Source: Volvox africanus
Taxonomy: Eukaryota > Chlorophyta > Chlorophyceae > Chlamydomonadales > Volvocaceae
Direction of reading: 5' to 3'
DNA length: 64,000 nucleotides
NCBI GenBank assembly: GCA_030268105.1
Contig: BSDZ01000078.1
Coordinates: 5,317,001-5,381,000 of the forward strand
The position numbers were made by a program, and so were the translations under genes. This document shows positions 50,401-60,731 of this stretch, one piece after another; within the stretch, counting starts at the first letter, position 1; each line of letters starts with the position of its first letter. The notes beneath the pieces were generated by a model. That model had not been told where the DNA came from, did no database searches, and saw only the letters and a program-made list of their open reading frames with translations.

Positions 50401-53400
50401 TAGGCAATGGGGGGCGGTGAGAACAAAAAGGGCATCGTGCATCGTGAGTGAGAATTCATCCACGAACACACCACCACCACCACCATCAACGACATTACCC
50501 ACGTGTCTCTCTCGTCGTGTTTGGCTGGCAGGTTTGGCGGCCTCATGCCCGAGTGTCAGTACTGGACAGCGGCTACATGCTAGGAGACGGAGTGTGGGAG
50601 GGCATCCGCCTGCACCAGGGTAACGGAGTGGACGTGCGGGGGAGGGGGAGGGGGAAGGGGAGGGGAGGGGGAGGGGGTTTCTTCCACAAACCGAGTCCAT
50701 ATGTGTGCCTTATGGCATGATGATAAATAACCCATCGTTATAGCGATATTCAGATATGTGAAATTAGGCGTGTTTGAATCAACGCGACAGCTTGTTAGTA
50801 ATGTATCCTAATCAGGATCGTGTGAAGGCGCTCGACGCCCAACGCTTCACCAGCAGCCAAGGCCTTGTATTGCTGGTTTCGGAACTACCTCAATGGGGAT
50901 TTTGGACGGCGGCTGCGGCGCTGGGGGAGGCTGACGGGCGCCCGCCTGCATGGTTTACGAGCCCTGAAAGGGCCCGGCGTTCCGCTTCCTCGTTCTACTA
51001 AGTCGTTGTTACCCTCCTACTCACCCCACACACCACACCACACCACACCACACCACACCACACCACACCACACTACCCCACACCACACCACACCACACCA
51101 CACCACACTACACCACACCACACCACACCACACCACACCACACCACACCACACCACACCACACCACACCACACCACACCACACCACACCACACCACACCA
51201 AATACCAAACATCAAATCCCAACCCTCCTCCACTCGGCGGAAGGGGTGCTGTACTTGTCAGAGGAGCACTTCGAGCGGTTGTTTGAGGGCGCCAAAGCAA
51301 TTGACATGGATCTGGGGCTGTCACGACAACAGTTGCAGCAGCTCGTGTACGACACAGTGGATGCTAACGGCATGAGCTCAGGTGGGCCTAGGGCGCTTTG
51401 TCGTATGGTGGCTGGGCGGCGGTTAAACGGTAGTTGAGGCCTGAAAAGGTAGTTTCGGAGTTCATATCTCCAACTTCACGATATTCAAGTCGCTATCACC
51501 ATATGTGTGCTGAATTTGTATTCGTCATTGGATATTGTCGTGGTCTTCCCTGACAGTCGTATTATACGACTTGTTTTTCCTATGGCCCTTCCTTTCGTAC
51601 CGGTCTTCTACGTTGTCGTACCAACTGCCTGACAGGGGTACACATCCGGCTGATGGTGACCCGGGGCTTAAAGCCCACTCCGTATCAGAACCCGAGCATC
51701 ACCATCGGGATGCCCACCATCATCATCGTTCCAGAACACAAGGTGCTTCTGAGCCTCTGTTCAGCAACGACCACATTGACCTGCACCACAGCATCGTCAG
51801 CCTTAATGTTACCCGCCTGCTGCTGAAGCGCTGGATAACGGATGCTTGGGAGCTGGGTGGTGTCCCTCTAGAGACGGATCTAGAGGGCATCAGGACACCA
51901 CCCAGCTCCCAAGCATCCGTTACCGTTTTTTCGGTTGGTGCCGCTGGGGACAGGGATGAGGACGAGGTTAGGGCATCCGGGCTACCCTTGCAAACCGGAA
52001 AACTAGCACAAATGCGTCCGTACAAGCCGTACTCGCTTGGGGCTTAATGCAACACAGTGACCACATGGTGTTGGCGCGGAGTGTGATGTTGCCTCTGCCA
52101 CATTCGCATTCCGAATTGCAAAGCTCTGATGAAGTTTGTGTTGTTGGCCTCAACGGCGTCCAAGGGGGGGCACGCATTTGGCGGTTATTGCGCCATACAT
52201 ATTGGCGCCCTACTCAACTCGCATTTCCCCCAACCTCACCTTCCCAGGAACCTTCGCCCGTACCACGTGAAGTGGGCATTCGTCTGTTCACCGTACATGT
52301 ACGGCGAGGACCCCCAGACGTACAAGATCCCGGATGGAACTCCCACTCAAAACTAAACTGCATCGCTGCGTGCATTCAGGTGTGTCTGTATGCGTATTTT
52401 TATGTGTGTATTTGTGTGTATGTGTATGTGTTTGTATGTGGTCTTTGTTGGGCCAAAACCCCCACCCCTGCCTCAGCTTTCGAGAGCTTTATGCACCAAG
52501 CACCCGTAAGAGTGCTCCTATGACTCATGGGACCGTTATTTATCCTAACCCCACTTCCCTTCCCTTCCCACCACGCAGGCCAACAAGGCGGGTGCGGATG
52601 AGGCCCTCATGCTGGATCCACAGGGCTTCGTAGCCACCTGCAACTCCACCAACTTCTTCATCGTACGGAAGTAAGTTATCTCAATGCCGTATAATACACC
52701 TCAGTACCGTGCGCCACACCTCAGTCTGCGCCAAAAATGGTCAGGAGGCGGACCCCTCTCCACACAGGGCACCTGGACATGCATTATGTCCTCATCCGCC
52801 TTCCTAATAATCCCCGCTGTCAGTTTGGCCTCAGCCCTGTTCCGGTTTCCATAATCCCTCGTTCTTGTCTCCTGCACCATCTCCTCTGTGCTAGGCTCTC
52901 CTCTCCGTCGTTTAATCCGGCCAACCCTCTTGTGCCGTCTCCCCCGGCTCCCACAGGGGCGAGGTGTGGGCCCCCAGCCCCCGGCACCAGCTGCGGGGCA
53001 TCACTCGGGCCCGGGTGCTGGAGCTGTGCCGCGAGAACGACATCCCCTGCAGAGAGACCGACTTCTACCTGACGCAGGTGTCCGACAGGCTGCGGGCAGA
53101 AGGAAGATCATGCGCTTTGCTTTGAGCTGATTGTGATTATGTATAGCAGCATGGACAAAGGGGAAGAGGCAGGTGCCCGATCCACGGGCCCCTATGGATT
53201 AGGCACCCGCAGTAGCTTTCATTTGTCCTGCTGCCGTTGGTGTGAGCGGGCTGGGTGGGGCTGGTGCTGGTGTGGGGCAGCAGGCGTAGTCGGTCGGTGG
53301 GTCGGTGTTAAGGGGCTGTTAAGAGGCCGGAGTTGATCGCCCCACGTTTCGTGATTCTGAAGGTATCCGAGCAAGACCCTATCTCCGTGAGTTGCCTGAA

Positions 53401-53804
53401 TAAGGATGCGGGTTCGTCAAATGCTGCCTTGCATTTCCCCCTGACCCACATGCGCCATCTCACACCTCGCCCTCTTAGAGCTCCCCAGAAGGTTTGCATG
53501 TAAGCTGCGTAGTTGAACTTAGACCTTTGGATTTCCTTTTTCTTCCTTTTGGTCCCCCTCCCTCTGCCCCCTTTCCTCTGCCTCACCCCTTCCCTGTAAT
53601 CTCATTCTACCGATGCATTCCCAGGTGTACAGCGCGGACGAGGCCTTCGTGACGGGCACCTTCGCCGGAGTAATCCCCGTCGTGCAGGTGGACGGACGGG
53701 TCATTGGCAGCGGCCGGAGAGGGCCCATGGCGGCCCGCCTGCAGCAGCTGCATGCCGCCTTTGTGGACAGCTACTGCGCGACTGGACGGAGGGTGCTGGA
53801 CTAG
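47482..53804 (+). CDS. fusion of P-loop sulfotransferase-like and class-IV aminotransferase-like domains
   Basis: Resembles the plant branched-chain-aminotransferase-like proteins with an N-terminal sulfotransferase-type domain (Arabidopsis At5g27410 family), whose reaction is not established. Thirteen exons: 47482-47667, 47830-48129, 48441-48521, 49095-49132, 49578-49759, 50009-50367, 50532-50619, 51244-51381, 51636-51742, 52248-52379, 52579-52670, 52957-53077, 53625-53804; 2,004 bases, 667 residues, in phase at every junction. The N-terminal half shows WSVPRCCSTSLLYSFAQR (PAPS-loop position), VLDEPLYANYL, KHMGKHKIGL, VREPYGVLQSF and WADWWYKNTHKSTG. A Ser/Gly-rich linker follows. The C-terminal half shows VLDSGYMLGDGVWEGIRL, EEHFERLFEGAKAI, HIRLMVTRGLKPTPYQNPSI, ADEALMLDPQGFVATCNSTNFF, GITRARVLELC and GTFAGVIPVVQVDGRVIG. 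At the usual PLP-lysine position a Gly is found. Confidence 0.92.
49412..49468. repeat. CAGA/CAGG tetranucleotide repeat
   Basis: Mixed GGCA, GATA and GACA units in the fourth intron of the sulfotransferase/aminotransferase gene. Confidence 0.8.
51025..51200. repeat. CACCA pentanucleotide repeat
   Basis: About 175 bases of CACCA/ACACC units with a few substitutions, in the seventh intron of the sulfotransferase/aminotransferase gene, about 45 bases before its acceptor. The VWCGVVWC open frames on the minus strand come from it. Confidence 0.95.
51836..51922. repeat. long perfect inverted repeat (intronic hairpin)
   Basis: The 30-base arm at 51836-51865 is the exact reverse complement of 51893-51922. 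Inside it, a second perfect 9-base pair (51864-51872 with 51879-51887) continues the stem, leaving a six-base loop and one five-base bulge. It sits in the ninth intron of the sulfotransferase/aminotransferase gene, 93 bases after the donor. Such a fold could be a microRNA-type precursor or a trace of a small inverted-repeat transposon. Confidence 0.9.
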
Positions 53805-54651
53805 CACGCGGCGGGGCACATGGGGCGGGGGAAGGATAGACGGGAGGTGGGGAGGGAATGAAGTGGGTTAGAGGGAGGAATGAGGCGGTGGAGCGTAGTT
53901 TACACGACGCAGGATGGGCGGGCTTCAAGCTGGGGGGATGGAAGTCGGGCTGGTGCAGACGGAGTTTGGGACGTGAAGGAGAGGGTGGGAGCAAGGGAGG
54001 CGCGTTGGTGCAAAGGCAGTTGTTGATAGGGGGTGTGGTTTATTTGGGTTTTAGAACGGGAGGGTTAGGGGGACGCAATAGGGTGTCCCCAGGGAGGAAG
54101 GATTGGGCGGCTGCGTTGCAGTGTTGGATTTAAAAAAAGCAAGACCCTTAATAGTTGTTTTGTAGGAAGGCAAAGAAAGATATCTTTGAAAGGGATTCGC
54201 GATAGAGCGAGCTGGAGAGGTGCAGAGCGCGGAATGGCAGCCACCAGTTCGGTTGACGAGGGCAACGTGAGCCCGCGCCAGGCAAAAGGGCCGAAACTTA
54301 TATGCAAAGCTTCCACCATTTTTGCAGGGCGGATACTACTGAATCTAGGATAAAATATGCCCGTGGAGTTTCCTCATGCTTTTGAGCTGTCGCGAGGATG
54401 CACAAGGTTACTGTAAGTTGTTACTTGTCCTGCTCAATCTGAGAAACCACTTCGAACGAATAAAAAAGACCTGTTACGTCCTGCGACTTTGTATACAGCA
54501 ATTCGTCAACATCTCGGAAAATCAAATTTGGTTGCAACGAACTTTGCCACGCGTACGGCGCGTATTCACCACGCGCCTAATCACAAGCGGCGGCGCGGTA
54601 TGTGGCCATTGCATTCTCCTCGCTAAAGGATCCCAATCATTCGCTGCCAAC
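53805..54651. other. intergenic, no gene seen
   Basis: 3' flank of the aminotransferase-like gene and 5' flank of the first iron-transporter gene. G-rich on the left half. TGTAA at 54413 could serve the upstream gene but is 600 bases past its stop. Confidence 0.45.
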
Positions 54652-56084
54652 ATGGCGACAGATACTATTGATCAGGAAGCGCCCTTATTTAACGGCGATG
54701 ATGGCGTCAGCAGCAGCGACGAACACGAGCATTACATTCACAGAGCTCCATGGCTCCGCGCGTTTATTTTGGGTGCAAACGATGGCCTAGTGAGTATTGC
54801 TTGGGTTGAGTGGTCATCGAAGTAGGACTGTCGACTCGCCGTGCGTGATCATCGAAGAGAACAGCGCACACATTGTCATTATGTACCATGGGTTTAAACG
54901 CATCTGTTCTGTGGAATTGCCGGAGCCGCTGGCCTTCCCGATGATCAATTATTCAAGGAATTGCACTGGACTGTTGTCGCGACCTTCTTGCCCTAGCTAG
55001 TGGTGCGACGTCGCTGCCGCATCATCTAACATTTCGAAAAAAACCGAATTAATTTGATTTTATGCGGCGCGTGCCTTAAATTTATGAACGTAAGCCTACC
55101 ACATTCTTCATCTTACTTCCACGATTTCGCGCCATGATGTCTTGTCACTTCGCGTTTAAGCGATGCCACAGCTCAGTATAATTCCATTTTCTTAAAGGTG
55201 CGATTTCCTCGCCATTCCCGTATGCGTCCTGCACGTGGGCCCCTCCCATGTACCCCACGCACCCTCTGCTTTGGTTATTCAGTGACACACAGACCTCCCT
55301 TTTGCAGTTTCTATTACATCTATAATTTTGTTATTTTTCCATTTAGCTAGTCCTGGACTCCAGCATGAAAGGCTTGGCCTCCCTATCCCTGCCATCCGAC
55401 CTCTCCACCTCTGCCACCATGTCTCCTCAGGTTTCTGTCGCGGCCCTGATGCTGGGTGTGGGGGGCGGCAGTGAGTCCCTCAGCACCATGCGGCTGGCGG
55501 GTGAGTTGAGAAGGGGGCCCTGCAGGCGCCAGCGAGGTAGGGGCGGGACGAGCGGCTTCAGTGTCCCCCGACAGCCAGTAAGGGGGGGGGGGCATTGCCC
55601 ACCTTCACGTCGTATCTGGGCCAGCAGCCCCATCTACCTGTGTGTCCCACGAGCATCCGTTCGACGCACCGCATTCTACACACGGTGTTTCCCCTCCCGG
55701 GTTATCCCGCTCGCAGGTGTGGCCTCGTGGATCGCCGGCGCACTGAGCATGGCAGTTGGAGAGTACATCTCCGTCTCGTCCCAGGTACGGATTTGCCGTT
55801 TGTTTTCTCGTCCTATCCGGTTATACAAGCCAGCGAGCCAAACTTCTTCATCCTCCCTTTTTTCCCTTTCTCATTTGGCGCTTTGTTATCGGTCATCCAT
55901 TCGCCTGCCCTCGTTTTACCGCTTGTGTCGTGTCTTGCGAACACAATTCAGCGTGACACGGAAGAGGCGGACATTGAGAAGGAGCGGCAGCAACAAAACA
56001 GAGGCCCAGCGGCTCGGGCGAGGGAGTTGCAGGTGAGCTCCACGCGGGGCTTGTAGATTGGGAAACGGAGGAGGGTGTTGTTAT

Positions 56085-56150
<66 letters not shown>

Positions 56151-57889
56151 CTATATATCTCTCCTATATATTCTATATATATATATATATATAGGCGGGA
56201 ATTTCTAGGGGGCGTTGGCGGGAAGGGGTTTGAGGGTTTTTGAGGGTCTATGAAATTAGAAGAGCCCTTTGGGGTCCATTGCCGTGGACAGGTCGTATAA
56301 GGGTGTGGACGGAGTCGTTTCCGGAACCATTTCCAATATTGCGGGACCTCAGCGAGGAAACTGGTTGTGGTGTGGCCGCGCCGCTGCCAAAGCCAGCAAG
56401 GACAGACAGGGCCCTGACAGGAATCCCACCAAGCCAAGCCAAGCTAAGCAACCAACGGCGCCATGAAAGATGTCAGCGCCAGCTATAAAGCTCCTTAACC
56501 TTAGATTACCATCCCTATCGTTATTAGATCTGATTTTCAGCGTTTAGAGTTCAGCGTGGTGGCGGCCCATGTAACTGTTTGTTGTCGATTGCGGCATCGT
56601 CGCATGTTTCGTGGTTCAGGAGCTCACGGATATCTACATAAAGCGCGGTCTGGATGCGGATCTGGCCAGGAAGGTGGCGGAGCAGCTCACGGAGAAGGTG
56701 GGGAAGGGGGAGATCTGCGCATGTGTCCGTCCGTCCGTCCGTCCGTCTGTCTCGATGGCCGGTGTGTGGCTGGTCGCGGCATGTGTTTATTTCAGGTTTA
56801 GGGAGAAAGGGCGTGCTGCACTGGCTGGTCTATTTGAGTTTAAAATCTGGATCTGGATCCCGTGCAGGACGTCATTCGCGCTCATGCACGGGACGAGCTG
56901 GGCATCGACATCGATGAGCTTGCCAACCCGCTACAAGCCGCCGTGGTTTCGGCGCTAGCGTTTACTGCGGGTGTGAATGTGTGTGACCTTCTTAGTTTTC
57001 CCTCATCTTTCCTGTTCTTCTATACTTTGGATGTTACGTCCGTGTCATGTGTTTTTACCGTACTTGGGGGCCGTTAACCCGGTGCACCCCTCCCTTCCAG
57101 ATACTCGGGCTTACTTCTGAGCTTCTTCCCATTCCGTTGTGTCGTCCGGAATCTGATCTCAAGCTGGACCCACCATCCGTCCTTTTCCCAATCTCCTCCC
57201 CGTCAGGAGCCTTGATTCCGCTGCTGGCGGGTGCCTTTCTGAGTGAACCCCGCATCCGCTTGGTCGCAGTGGCGGTCGCGTCGCTGTTTGGGCTGGCGGC
57301 CTTTGGACTCGTGGGGGCACTCCTAGGCGGCGCCAAACCCATCATGGGCGCACTGAGGGTGCGTGGGTGTGGATGTTGGAGGGGGGGGATAAATGGGCTG
57401 ACCGCTAGCCGCCGTCTATGGACAGCGGCTAGCGGTGGGGAGCACACAGGGCATCAGACCGACGAGCAAGCAGGGCTGGAGGGGGGTCTGAGGTCGGGAT
57501 GAAACGGAGCTCCCAGGTCTGTTTCTTGCTCCGTCTGTCTGTCTGTCTGCCTGCCTGCCTGTTTGTTTGCCGGCAACAAGTCCGCCCAACATTACCGTCA
57601 CTCATTCAGCTTTCTCTCTTCCTAAGTCGCTTGGTGGACTGTTATCTGTTTACATGAGGTTGTTGCCGTTAACCAACCACGTGGATTCCGTCGCCAGTTT
57701 TCTGTTTATACTGCCGGAACCGGCTGGCTCAGGTTTAGAGTGCCACGTTACTCTCTCAGCATCTCTTAGCATTCGGTCCCTCCTTTCTTCCCTCCAACCT
57801 CCATTCAGGTAGTGATTGGCGGCTGTCTAGCAATGGCCATAACATTCGGGGTTGGGCGCGTGCTGGGCGCAAACCCCGACGCCATGTGA
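54652..57889 (+). CDS. vacuolar iron transporter, CCC1/VIT1 family (copy 1)
   Basis: Predicted to move Fe2+ (and perhaps Mn2+) from the cytosol into the vacuole by proton exchange. Eight exons, all in phase: 54652-54789, 55431-55500, 55717-55784, 55952-56032, 56620-56697, 56868-56970, 57207-57358, 57809-57889; 256 residues, the normal family length. Exon 1 ends in HRAPWLRAFILGANDGL with the conserved Asp of NDG. Exons 2 and 3 give SVAALMLGVGGGSES and WIAGALSMAVGEYISVSSQ. Exon 4 (RDTEEADIEKERQ) begins the cytosolic metal-binding helices, continued by ELTDIYIKRGLD and DVIRAHARDELGI. The last exons encode the membrane helices GALIPLLAGAF, GLVGALLGG and GGCLAMAITFGVGRVLGA. The start ATG lies at the beginning of an acidic leader. 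A tandem second copy starts 2.8 kb downstream. Confidence 0.95.
55405..55799 (+). repeat. paralogous block A, copy 1
   Basis: About 395 bases covering exons 2 and 3 of VIT copy 1 and the intron between them. Nearly identical by eye to 61594-61986 in copy 2; the differences seen are one substitution and a length change in a G run. Confidence 0.9.
56083..56148. repeat. CT dinucleotide repeat
   Basis: More than 30 CT units, followed by AT-rich repeats to about 56193, in the fourth intron of VIT copy 1. Copy 2 lacks it. Confidence 0.95.
56578..56979 (+). repeat. paralogous block B, copy 1
   Basis: About 400 bases covering exons 5 and 6 of VIT copy 1 and the intron between them, including a CCGT microsatellite. 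Nearly identical by eye to 62735-63149. Confidence 0.9.
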
Positions 57890-60731
57890 GATGCGGCCCC
57901 ACTGCTACTGCTGCGGCTGCGGCTGCGGCTGTGCAGTTGAGCACTCTTCAGTCCACATACATGGTGCACAAGACCGCACCGTTAGGGAAAACCAACTTGG
58001 AAAGAGATGTACAGCATTTTGGCGGCTTCCGAAGCCACAGGTATCATCTAACAGACGTATCTAAGACCATGTAGTGTAGGTCGTATTGTACTTCACTGTA
58101 CGGCCGACGTATTTCATACGTTGTGCATGGAGAAGTGAATAGCAATTCCTGCGCATGGGCCACTGAAAGGGTGCGCAGCTGAGATGTATTTGTTTTGCAG
58201 GTATCAGTATTGGTGACGGGGCGGTTAGGTAGGGTAGGTGCGTGATGGTTAAGTTCCTAAGCCGCATGCTTCACCGAGTACGGCAGGGCGTTAGTGCCAG
58301 TGCCGATCCGGTGCAACTCTCGTCGTTCCCGTCAGGGCTCGGGTTGCCGTACGGTGGTAGGTGTGGTGTGTAAGCACCTCGCAGTACGGGAGAGGGCTGT
58401 TCGGGAGTCTTCCGGTGCGGCTAAGGCCATTGTTACTTTGGACATGACAGGACATGAGGGCTGCCGTATTCCGGAGGCTGCCTGTGGGGTCAGGGCGTGT
58501 CATGACCCATAAGGCCCGAGAACACCCGACCCCTTCACGATCATGTTTGTTGCTGTCCTGAGGTTCATGTGCCGGTGGTAGCGAAGTGGTCTTCCCGGCC
58601 CACAGCCCCCGCCAGCGGCCTTTGTCGCAACGTTGTGGAAAGCAACAAATGCTCAGTCCATGAATCTGTATCCGGTAGTGCGGTCCGAGAGCGGGTTTCG
58701 GTTCTTGGCTAGCAGTTGTAGGGAGTTGTTGTAACGATTGCCTGAGAGTCGTATCTCGGTAAGGTAGTTGTTGAGAGATGCTTAGGGGTGCGTGCTTTGA
58801 GAAATGTCTTGAAGAAAAGACCTGACGCAGTGAAGAGATAAAAGTTAATTGTCGCACGCATGCGATATTGTCGTATACATGCATGTATACATGATGCTTT
58901 ATGTGTTCGCTGTATTGCGGTTGCTGATCCGTACAGAAATCAGTTGGTACATGTGCAGCAGCAGAGAGAAGCAACTTGATCCATGTAAGGCTGCGTCTAT
59001 CTGACATGTACTCTGGATTATTCTAATACTGAAGGGCAAGAAAAAGAAAGAGCGCAGTTTTGATATCTCTTTTCTTAACGCCTTATGCATGACAGCAGTA
59101 TTTGGATTTCAAATTTGGATGTACGCGGCTCTATTTCTTCGTCACTGTGCAATTGTCACTTGTTGAATGTGGGTTCAGCTCCCAACGACGGCCCCCCACC
59201 AAGCCGCCTCCCTCCAATCATAGATGTCCTGTGTTCTCTAGGCAGCTCCTGGTGTGCAAGACCTTTTGCGATCAGGAACGTGGACCGTCATAAGACCCAA
59301 ATATGAACTTAAGACCCTCGTACATCTCAGCCCATACACATGCCCAAACCAGATGCCACACCAACGGTCGCTTACAGGTACGATTACCAACCGCTATGCA
59401 CGGCACTCAACTCAACCTTAACCGATAATGCCTCAGATGCCATGACGGCCAATGGCACTTATGTGTCGCACGCCAGGATCAGTCACGAATGAGAGGTCCC
59501 TAATTGGGATGACGGGTTCTGCAGTCGTCCTGGTGCCGCTTCATCATCATGATAGTACGTCAATTCATGGTCCCAAGCGCACGACCAAGTCTACACCACG
59601 GAACGGCAAAGGCCTGGAAAAAGGCGTACTCCAGGCGTACTGCAAGTTACGAACGACCGAATGGAGTAAGTTCGCGGGGTGGCGTCCTGCCTTGTATTCT
59701 TCTTGTGCAGCTGATTCAGTCTGTTTGTTTGTTTGGTGAAGTTTCCTTATAGGGGCCTTTTACGTGCTCGCTCGATTGTACCTTACTGAATGACAGCTCA
59801 AGTGCCCCATCAGAGTTCTAGAGCTAGAGTAATGTAAAGTAACCATTGAATTGATCGTTGCGCAATTGGCTCTGGTGGACAAAGTCACGGAACCAGGGGT
59901 CACGGAACAATACCGACGACGGACAACTTTGCCGTCGGCCTCGCTCGTCTGCTTCATGTGGTCTTGAAGGTAGCAACAACATTGATATCTACAATACAAT
60001 ACAATCTCGGGCGACTCCCGATTTTGCTGCCGCAAGAACTTCAGAGCACCCACGTACCAACAGCTGCTATTGCCGAGGCACAAGCCGGGGCAGGCCGAGA
60101 CATCATCTCACATAGCTTCTGCGATATATGCATCGATCTCAAAGGCCAGAGGCAGTCGGAATATCGCAATTCGTATACAGTTAGATAACGCAATCACGCG
60201 CATAATACTTCCGTAATATGGAATTTCCCTACAACATCGAAATGAATATTTGATGTGACAGAAGATATCGTCCACAACGCGAAGGCCAATGTCAGGTTGG
60301 ACCATCCTGTACCAGCACGGTGTACTGAAACCGGCTGGCCGCAAGGCCTATCATAACGTCCTTGATATCGCAATTCCCAGAAGGAATAATCGCTCAAAAC
60401 GTAAATTATTATTAGGTAATCGTAAATAGTTGCAAGTCCTGCCAGACAACCAGCTTCTTGTTCGCTTGGTCCCTTGTTAGGACGGGACGAGCGTTGGCGA
60501 AAGAAAGGATTGCAATAAGTAACCAAAGTCATAACTATATTACAAAACTTCCAATATTTCCATATCGTGCGCGTCTGTTGTTGTCCCAAGGAAGAGGCAA
60601 AGAGTTTCAACCGGAATCGGTTCCAACGAACATTGTCACGCTTTACGGTAGCCTCTCGCAACAGGGCTTTGTCGTCGTTATCTCCTTCAGCTACTTTCCT
60701 TCAATATATTGTTTTCAACTACTCGGTGAAC
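57890..60731. other. intergenic between the two transporter genes
   Basis: No gene is supported. A 238-codon ATG frame on the minus strand (58291-59007) has no recognisable domain. An 18-base perfect palindrome lies at 58873-58890. The right end should contain the promoter of VIT copy 2. Confidence 0.4.

Noticed and set aside
51017..51437. Frames made of TTPHH or VVWCG units
   Set aside because: They come from the CACCA array in an intron of the aminotransferase-like gene.
51535..52047. 170-codon plus-strand frame across the intronic hairpin
   Set aside because: It overlaps exon 9 of the aminotransferase-like gene in a different frame and reads through the inverted repeat.
58291..59007. 238-codon ATG frame on the minus strand
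   Set aside because: Longest non-repeat frame in the intergenic regions, but it has no domain, no splice context and mixed composition; likely chance.
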